9,354 nucleotides of DNA. Origin: Actinomycetota bacterium. Its GTDB lineage: Bacteria > Actinomycetota > UBA4738 > HRBIN12. The notes beneath the pieces were generated by a model that worked only from the letters and a program-made list of their open reading frames with translations, did not search any database and was not told where the DNA came from. The stretch's first letter is position 1. The number at the start of each line of letters is the position of its first letter. A program made the translations under genes and the position numbers. Positions 5,133 through 9,354 of this stretch are shown in pieces. The stretch covers positions 1-9,354 of the forward strand of contig VAYF01000155.1 of the NCBI GenBank assembly GCA_005883885.1, read 5' to 3'.

Positions 5133-5881
5133 GGGCGCCCGTAGAACACCCGCTCGAGGGTCAGGCCGTTCGGCGGCGCGATCTGCGGCGCCGCCGAACG
5201 GTCGCGCGCCGCCAGGATCGCCTGGACCGCACCCGGTTCGAGACGCCCCGTCCCGACCATCACAAGCGTCCCGACGAGCGAGCGCACCATCTGGTGCAGG
5301 AACGCGTTCGCGCGGAACGTGATCGCGAGGAGCTCACCGTCGCGCCGCACCGCGATCCGATGGAGATCCCGAACCGTCGATCGTCCTCGCCCTGGGTTCC
5401 GACAGAAGGACGCGAAGTCGTGTTCGCCGCGGAGCGCGAGGGCCGCACTCCGCATCGAGGGCACGTGCAGCGCGCCGGGACGATGCCAGACGAACCGGGC
5501 GATGAACGGATCGGCGACCTCGCCTGTCGCGACCACGTATCGGTACTCCCGCGCCGTCGCGGAGAACCGCGCGTCGAACCCCTCGGGCGCGTCCGAGGCC
5601 CGCCGGACGGCGAGCTCGGGACCGAGCATGGCGTTGACGGCGTCGCGGATCCGCTCCGGGGCAAGACTCGTCGAGGTCGCGAACGACGTCACCTGGCCCC
5701 GAGCGTGAACCCCCGCATCCGTCCGGCCGGCCACGGAGAGCTCGATGCGCTCGTTGACGATGCGTTCGAGCGCGGCGGAGAGCTCGCCCTCGACGGTCCG
5801 GATCGACGGGTCACGCTGCGCCGCCCATCCATGGAACCCGGTTCCGTCGTACGCAAGCAACAAGCGCACGACCCGCGTCAT
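5123..5881 (-). CDS. truA: tRNA pseudouridine(38-40) synthase
   Basis: TruA converts uridines 38-40 of the tRNA anticodon arm to pseudouridine. The 252-residue product has the normal length. It starts with RLLLAYDGTGFHGWAAQ and contains the catalytic-Asp motif GRTDAGVHARGQV (D55). FSATAREYRYVV, FVWHRPG, HDFASFC and FRANAFLHQMVRSLVG follow, and it ends LERVFYGRPRS. The catalytic Asp and substrate-contact motifs are intact. It follows rplQ after 25 bases, the usual end of the actinobacterial alpha operon. Its stop codon lies inside the strong hairpin at 5082-5132. In many actinobacteria rplM comes next; here arsR-arsM intervene. Confidence 0.97.
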   Translation of the reverse strand: MTRVVRLLLAYDGTGFHGWAAQRDPSIRTVEGELSAALERIVNERIELSVAGRTDAGVHARGQVTSFATSTSLAPERIRDAVNAMLGPELAVRRASDAPEGFDARFSATAREYRYVVATGEVADPFIARFVWHRPGALHVPSMRSAALALRGEHDFASFCRNPGRGRSTVRDLHRIAVRRDGELLAITFRANAFLHQMVRSLVGTLVMVGTGRLEPGAVQAILAARDRSAAPQIAPPNGLTLERVFYGRPRS

Positions 5882-5906
5882 GAGACGGGCTGTGCCACCG
5901 GGCCGA

Positions 5907-6269
5907 TTACGCCGAGCGATCGACCAGTTCGATCCTGGCCATGGGCGCTCCGTCGCCCTTGCGAGGGCCCAGCTTCAGGATCCGCGTGTACCCGCCCTCG
6001 CGTTCGGTGAACCGAGGGGCGATGTCGTGGAACAGCGTGGCCACGATGTCGCGATCGGGGATCTCCTTCAGCACCTCCCGGCGCGAGGTGAGGTCCCCCC
6101 GCTTTGCCTTCGTGATCAAGCGCTCCGCGTACGGCCGCAGCTGCCTGGCCTTGGCCTCGGTCGTCGTGATCCCCTCATGGACGAACAGCTGCTTCGCGAG
6201 CGTGGAGAGCATCAGCCGCTGATGCGCCGGGCCGGAGCCCAGCCGAGGACCCTTCTTCGGGGTCGGCAC
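5907..6269 (-). CDS. rplQ: Large-subunit ribosomal protein L17 (bL17)
   Basis: L17 lies near the exit of the 50S peptide tunnel. The 120-residue product has the family signatures LGSGPAHQRLMLSTLAKQLFVHEGITTTEAKARQLRPYAERLITKAKRGD and GGYTRILKLGPRKGDGAPMARIELV. The start is GTG, preceded by GGAGGAG overlapping the rpoA stop region. It starts 6 bases after rpoA, so the two are tightly coupled. It ends 25 bases before truA. Confidence 0.98.
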   Translation of the reverse strand: MPTPKKGPRLGSGPAHQRLMLSTLAKQLFVHEGITTTEAKARQLRPYAERLITKAKRGDLTSRREVLKEIPDRDIVATLFHDIAPRFTEREGGYTRILKLGPRKGDGAPMARIELVDRSA

Positions 6270-6275
6270 GCGGCC

Positions 6276-7205
6276 TCACTCCTCCCGCAGGCCCAACCCG
6301 AGCTCCTCGAGCTTGAGCTTGACCTCGTCGATCGACTTCTGACCGAAGTTGCGGATGTCCATCAGCTCGGACTCGGACTTCTGGACCAGGTCGCCGACCG
6401 TGTTGATCCCCTCGCGCTTGAGGCAGTTGTAGGAGCGGACGGACAGGTTGAGCTCCTCGATCGTGATCTGGTAATCGCTCGGGAGCTCCTCGTCCTCGGC
6501 GGGGCCGACCGAGACGCTGGGCGCCTCCGCGAGATCGCTGAACAGCTGCACCAGCTCGAGCAGGGTTCCTCCGGCCGATGCGAGCGCCTCGCGCGGGGTC
6601 ACCGAGCCGTCGGTCTCGACATCCAGGATCAGCTTGTCGCGGTCGGTCATCTGCTCCACGCGGGTGTTCCCCACCGTGTAGCTGACCTTGCGGACCGGCG
6701 AGAAGATCGAATCGACGGGGATCACGCCGATCGGATCGCGTGCCTTCTTGTTCTTGTCCGCGATCCGGTAGCCGACCCCTCGCTCGACCGTCATCTCCAT
6801 CTCGAGCGCGCCACCCTTGCCGATGGTGGCGATGTGCAGGTCCGGGTTCAGGATCTCGATGCCCGCGGGCGGTGCGACGTCACCGGCCGTGACCTCCGCC
6901 GGTCCCTTCGCCTTGAGGTAGATCGGGGTCGGCTCGTCCAGATCGGAGCGAACCACCAGCTCCTTCAGGTTCAAGATGATGTCGGTGACGTCTTCCGTCA
7001 CCCGCTCCACGGTCGCGAACTCGTGCAGCACGCCGTCGATGCGTACCGACGAGATGGCGGCCCCCGGGATGGACGACAGCAGGGTACGGCGCAGCGAATT
7101 GCCGACCGTATAGCCGAAACCCGGCTCGAGCGGTTCGATCGTGAACTTCGAGCGGGTCGGCGAGATCACGTCCTCAGCGATCTGAGGTCTCGCGACGATG
7201 AACAC
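6276..7205 (-). CDS. rpoA: DNA-directed RNA polymerase subunit alpha
   Basis: The alpha subunit dimerises to nucleate RNA polymerase assembly, and its C-terminal domain contacts DNA and activators. From the GTG at 7205 the protein is 309 residues, beginning with a short FIVARPQIAED segment like other actinobacterial alphas. The N-terminal domain shows FTIEPLEPGFGYTVGNSLRRTLLSSIPGAAI and VRIDGVLHEF. A linker with an acidic patch precedes the C-terminal domain, IEELNLSVRSYNCLKREGINTVGDLV ... RNFGQKSIDEVKLKLEELGL. The GTG has GAGGAGG about 9 bases upstream; an in-frame ATG at 7238 would add 11 non-conserved residues and was rejected. The gap to rpsK upstream is 85 bases and lacks rpsD. Confidence 0.98.
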   Translation of the reverse strand: MFIVARPQIAEDVISPTRSKFTIEPLEPGFGYTVGNSLRRTLLSSIPGAAISSVRIDGVLHEFATVERVTEDVTDIILNLKELVVRSDLDEPTPIYLKAKGPAEVTAGDVAPPAGIEILNPDLHIATIGKGGALEMEMTVERGVGYRIADKNKKARDPIGVIPVDSIFSPVRKVSYTVGNTRVEQMTDRDKLILDVETDGSVTPREALASAGGTLLELVQLFSDLAEAPSVSVGPAEDEELPSDYQITIEELNLSVRSYNCLKREGINTVGDLVQKSESELMDIRNFGQKSIDEVKLKLEELGLGLREE

Positions 7206-7221
7206 AGGTGCATCCCTCCTC

Positions 7222-7282
7222 GGTGGGGGATCATCCATTCATCCCCACCTCTCGGAACTCCCGACCGCTGCTCGCGGCCGGG
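7222..7282 (-). promoter_or_regulatory. Two hairpins in the rpsK-rpoA gap
   Basis: The 85-base gap between rpsK and rpoA holds two inverted repeats. One is ggtgggg (7222-7228) with ccccacc (7243-7249), a 7-bp stem just upstream of the rpoA Shine-Dalgarno. The other is at 7260-7282, eight pairs with one mismatch around a tgctc-type loop. The other operon junctions here are 6 to 25 bases and show no such structure. They may adjust rpoA expression, or mark the place where rpsD sits in other bacteria. Confidence 0.4.
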
Positions 7283-7290
7283 TACCGCCC

Positions 7291-7683
7291 CTAGACGCGG
7301 CGGCGCTTGCGAGGCCGGCACCCGTTGTGCGGCACCGGCGTCACATCTTGGATCCCGGCGATCTCGAGGCCCGCCGCGGCGAGCGAGCGGATCGCGGTCT
7401 CCCGGCCCGAACCCGGGCCCTTCACGAACACATCGACCCGCTGGAGGCCGTGCTCCTGCGCCGCCCGGGCTGCCTTCTCGGCCGCGAGCTGCGCGGCGAA
7501 CGGCGTGGACTTGCGGGAGCCCTTGAAGCCCACGTTCCCGGCGCTCGCCCAGCTGAGGGTGTTCCCCTGCTGGTCCGTGATCGTGACGATCGTGTTGTTG
7601 AAGGTCGACTTGATGTGCGCCTGCCCGTGCAGGACGTTCTTCTTCTCGCGACGCTTGGTCTTCTTCGCCTTGGGCTTGGCCAT
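7291..7683 (-). CDS. rpsK: Small-subunit ribosomal protein S11 (uS11)
   Basis: S11 helps form the mRNA exit site on the 30S platform. The 130-residue product has HIKSTFNNTIVTITDQQGNTLSWASAGNVGFKGSRKSTPFAAQ, RVDVFVKGPGSGRETAIRSL, and the conserved end VTPVPHNGCRPRKRRRV. It has full family length. The ATG has AAGGGGAG upstream, and the gene follows rpsM after 21 bases. In many bacteria rpsD comes next, but here rpoA does, after an 85-base gap. Confidence 0.98.
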   Translation of the reverse strand: MAKPKAKKTKRREKKNVLHGQAHIKSTFNNTIVTITDQQGNTLSWASAGNVGFKGSRKSTPFAAQLAAEKAARAAQEHGLQRVDVFVKGPGSGRETAIRSLAAAGLEIAGIQDVTPVPHNGCRPRKRRRV

Positions 7684-7704
7684 GTGGTGCGGGCTCCCCT
7701 TCCG

Positions 7705-8088
7705 CTACTTCTTCTTCGCGATCTTCTTCTTGCCGGCGATCGCCTTCTTCGGTCCCTTGCGGGTCCGGGCGTTCGTGTGGGTCCGCTGGCCTCGCACCGG
7801 AAGCGACCGACGGTGCCGGATGCCCTGGTAGCACCCGATCTCGATCTTGCGCTTGATGTCCTGAGCGACCTCCCGCCGCAGGTCACCTTCGACCTTGAAG
7901 TTCCGGTCGATGAACTCGCGGATCTTGAGCACTTCTTCCTCGGACAGATCGCGGACCTTGGTGCCGCCCTCGATCGCGGTCCCGCTCACGATCTGATAGG
8001 CGCTGGTGGGACCGATGCCGTAGATGTAGCGGAGCGCGATATCGAGCCGCTTGTCCCGAGGGAGGTCGACGCCGGCGATCCGTGCCAT
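7705..8088 (-). CDS. rpsM: Small-subunit ribosomal protein S13 (uS13)
   Basis: S13 sits in the 30S head and bridges to the 50S subunit, contacting P-site tRNA through its tail. The 127-residue product has MARIAGVDLPRDKRLDIALRYIYGIG, FIDRNFKVEGDLRREV, and RHRRSLPVRGQRTHTNARTRKGPKK, followed by a Lys-rich end AIAGKKKIAKKK. The ATG has GGGGAG a few bases upstream. It follows rpmJ after 15 bases. Confidence 0.98.
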   Translation of the reverse strand: MARIAGVDLPRDKRLDIALRYIYGIGPTSAYQIVSGTAIEGGTKVRDLSEEEVLKIREFIDRNFKVEGDLRREVAQDIKRKIEIGCYQGIRHRRSLPVRGQRTHTNARTRKGPKKAIAGKKKIAKKK

Positions 8089-8103
8089 GTTCGGGCTCCC
8101 CTC

Positions 8104-8217
8104 TTACCCTTGCCGCTGCTTGTGCCGCGGGTTGGAACAGATCACGAGGATCCGTCCGCGCCGGCGGACGACCCGGCAGCGGTCGCAGATCCTCTTCACC
8201 GATGGCCTGACCTTCAT
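8104..8217 (-). CDS. rpmJ: Large-subunit ribosomal protein L36 (bL36), zinc-binding form
   Basis: A 37-residue protein, MKVRPSVKRICDRCRVVRRRGR ... and ending KQRQG. It carries the complete zinc ligand set C11-x2-C14-x12-C27-x4-H32, so it is the zinc-containing form, not the cysteine-free paralogue induced at low zinc. L36 is the smallest 50S protein and packs against 23S rRNA. The ATG (8217-8215) lies 10 bases after the infA stop, with a modest GAGAGG site upstream. The order infA-rpmJ-rpsM is the standard one. Confidence 0.97.
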   Translation of the reverse strand: MKVRPSVKRICDRCRVVRRRGRILVICSNPRHKQRQG

Positions 8218-8227
8218 GACGTGCCTC

Positions 8228-8446
8228 TCATCTGTATCGATACACCACACGACCCCTGGTCAGGTCGTACGGCGATAACTCTACGCGCACCCGGTCGCCG
8301 GGAAGGATCCGGATGTAGTGCATCCGCATCTTCCCGGAGATGTGGGCGAGCACCTTGTGCCCGTTCTCAAGCTCCACCCGGAACATGGCATTGGGGAGGG
8401 GCTCCACGACGGTCCCCTCGACCTCGATCGCATCGTCTTTGGCCAC
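8228..8446 (-). CDS. infA: Translation initiation factor IF-1
   Basis: IF-1 binds the 30S A site during initiation. The 72-residue OB-fold protein has the family hallmarks EVEGTVVEPLPNAMFRVELENGHKVLAHISGKMRMHYIRILPGDRVRVELSPYDLTRGRVVYRYR with no gaps and the normal length. The start is GTG (8446-8444). GAGGAT and GGAGC lie just upstream; spacing favours the former. It heads the ribosomal operon here: the gene normally upstream in actinobacteria (map) is absent, and an unrelated secreted-protein gene lies there instead. A promoter and leader hairpin precede it. Confidence 0.98.
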   Translation of the reverse strand: MAKDDAIEVEGTVVEPLPNAMFRVELENGHKVLAHISGKMRMHYIRILPGDRVRVELSPYDLTRGRVVYRYR

Positions 8447-8476
8447 GCTCCAGCTGATCCTCTGTGTCGGGACCCG

Positions 8477-8506
8477 TCCCGAGGGCGCGCAGAACGTGCC
8501 TCGGGA
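8477..8506 (-). promoter_or_regulatory. Hairpin in the infA 5' leader
   Basis: Arms tcccgagg (8477-8484) and cctcggga (8499-8506) form a perfect 8-bp stem with a 14-base loop. In the minus-strand transcript it lies a few bases after the predicted transcription start (about 8511) and about 30 bases before the infA start. It may be a leader structure for the operon or, less likely, the terminator of the secreted-protein gene ending at 8553. No U-tract follows. Confidence 0.45.
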
Positions 8507-8518
8507 GGGCAGGAAGTG

Positions 8519-8547
8519 AGTATACGGCCAGGTCAGCCGGTGCGTCC
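8519..8547 (-). promoter_or_regulatory. Candidate promoter of the infA operon
   Basis: Reading leftward, TGGACG (about 8548-8543) is followed after 18 bases by TATACT (8524-8519), a good -10 element. The predicted start near 8511 would give a leader of about 65 bases before infA. It lies in the only sizeable gap upstream of the ribosomal genes, which supports the idea that the operon starts here independently of the preceding gene. The -35 match is moderate (4 of 6), and the element partly overlaps the end of the preceding gene. Confidence 0.5.
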
Positions 8548-8552
8548 ATGCG

Positions 8553-9354
8553 CTACGCGCGCTTCACGACCGCCTTGACGGCATCCAGCCGGCTCGGTTC
8601 GTGATCGGCCGACGTCTTGACCAGGATGGATCGGGCCGTCACGGCCGTCGAACCCACCTTGACGGTCATCTTGAGCACGACCGAGGCTGCCGCGGCCAAA
8701 CTGATCTTGTACGTGCCCGCGACGACCTTGCTCGTGATGTTCGTCGTCCCCGAGAAGTAGGTCACCGAGTACCCCTTGCCGGACCCGGTGCCCAGCACCG
8801 TGAGCGGATCCGTCCCCGATCCGTCGTTCTCGATGCGGATCTTGAAGGATACGGTCTTGCCCACCGCCGCCTTCAGCGTCTTCGTCTGGTTGAGGCCGGT
8901 CGCGTTGTAGATGTCGTTGCCGACGTAGGTGGTCCCCGTTGCGATCTGGTTGTCGGGCCGGTGGGTTTGCGTGTCGGCGGTCCAGGTGTGATGCGCCGGC
9001 GCGCTGGTATTCGAGAGGTTGTCCGTCGCCGTTACGTAGAACGAGTGCTGGCCAGCGACCAGGCCCGTGTAGCCGGTCGGCGACGTGCACGGCGCGTACG
9101 AGCCGCCGTCAAGCTTGCAGTCGAACGTCGCGGTCCCATCCGTGGAACTGAACTTGAAGGTCGCGTCGGTCGACTGGACCCATCCGGACGGGCCGGAGTC
9201 GATCGATACGTTCGGCGGCGTCGTGTCGATCGTCCAGGTGTAGTTCGTCGACCCGGTCTGGGTATTCCCGGCGGGGTCGATCGCCTTCACGTGGAACGCG
9301 TGGCTGCCGGACCCCAGGCTGCTGTACGACTTGGGGGAAGAGCACGACGTGTAC
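8553..9354 (-). CDS. Secreted or surface protein with bacterial Ig-like repeats, C-terminal part
   Basis: The frame is open to the right edge of the window, so only the last 266 or so residues are seen; the apparent GTG at 9290 is internal. Two copies of an Ig-like unit are visible. Each has a Cys followed by SPxxYxxLxxGxHxFxVxAxDxxxN and TWTxDT, and the second is introduced by FDCKLDGGSYAPC. Equivalent cysteines are exactly 85 residues apart. The region after about 8960 begins RPDNQIATGTTYVGNDIYNATG and reads like a beta-rich C-terminal domain (TVSFKIRIENDG, VAGTYKISL, VVLKMTVKVG). Such repeats are usual in extracellular actinobacterial proteins. The signal peptide would lie outside the window. 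There is no sorting signal or membrane helix at the C terminus. Function unknown. Confidence 0.85.
   Translation of the reverse strand, partial: YTSCSSPKSYSSLGSGSHAFHVKAIDPAGNTQTGSTNYTWTIDTTPPNVSIDSGPSGWVQSTDATFKFSSTDGTATFDCKLDGGSYAPCTSPTGYTGLVAGQHSFYVTATDNLSNTSAPAHHTWTADTQTHRPDNQIATGTTYVGNDIYNATGLNQTKTLKAAVGKTVSFKIRIENDGSGTDPLTVLGTGSGKGYSVTYFSGTTNITSKVVAGTYKISLAAAASVVLKMTVKVGSTAVTARSILVKTSADHEPSRLDAVKAVVKRA

Noticed and set aside
7206..7238. Longer rpoA start at 7238
   Set aside because: The added 11 residues are not conserved, and the GTG at 7205 has a good GAGGAGG site at proper spacing.
9288..9290. GTG as the true start of the Ig-like protein
   Set aside because: The frame stays open to the window edge, and the residues before it (SSPKSYSSLGSGSHAFH) are the first part of the same repeat unit.

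Overview
The window is high-GC bacterial chromosome with dense, short-gapped genes, GTG starts and GGAGG-type ribosome binding sites. The order infA-rpmJ-rpsM-rpsK-rpoA-rplQ-truA ... rplM-rpsI ... glmM-glmS is the classic actinobacterial arrangement. Together with the absence of rpsD between rpsK and rpoA, a C-type L36 and a Corynebacterium-like ArsR, it points to an Actinomycetota chromosome. I cannot name the class from sequence alone. Nearly everything reads leftward (minus strand), so the biological order runs from the right end to the left end.

Right end (9354 to 8553): the C-terminal part of a secreted or surface protein with Ig-like repeats of 85 residues. A promoter and a hairpin-bearing leader (8524-8447) follow. 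Then come the 'alpha operon' genes infA, rpmJ, rpsM, rpsK, rpoA, rplQ and truA (8446 to 5123), which encode initiation factor IF-1, ribosomal proteins L36, S13, S11 and L17, RNA polymerase alpha and the tRNA pseudouridine synthase. This run ends in a very strong 24-bp hairpin at 5082-5132 that contains the truA stop codon.

Centre (5132 to 3817): an arsenic module sits exactly at the usual truA/rplM junction. An arsR repressor gene and an overlapping arsM arsenite methyltransferase gene run leftward from a palindromic operator/promoter. Running the opposite way from the same control region is a tiny, unlisted reading frame of 13 codons behind a near-perfect Shine-Dalgarno sequence. It encodes MRIDGPCCPPGCC, and its stop codon abuts the 24-bp hairpin. 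Its tetracysteine core is one residue away from CCPGCC, the engineered motif known to bind biarsenical dyes. This is the most interesting candidate in the window.

Left part (3820 to 1): rplM (L13 with a long Lys/Ala/Thr-rich tail) has what looks like its own promoter, overlapping the arsM stop codon, and a 5' leader hairpin. It is followed by rpsI. A small DUF2007-type gene is the only ordinary-sized gene on the plus strand. Next is a thioredoxin-type arsenate reductase gene (arsC) that appears broken by an internal out-of-frame deletion, overlapping glmM. The last gene is the N-terminal glutaminase domain of glmS, cut by the window edge. GlmS and GlmM catalyse consecutive steps toward UDP-GlcNAc for peptidoglycan. 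Arsenic genes have therefore entered this housekeeping block at two separate junctions. No tRNA, rRNA, CRISPR array, insertion sequence or origin was seen, and no gene-free stretch exceeds 300 bases; the longest is about 155 bases between arsR and truA.
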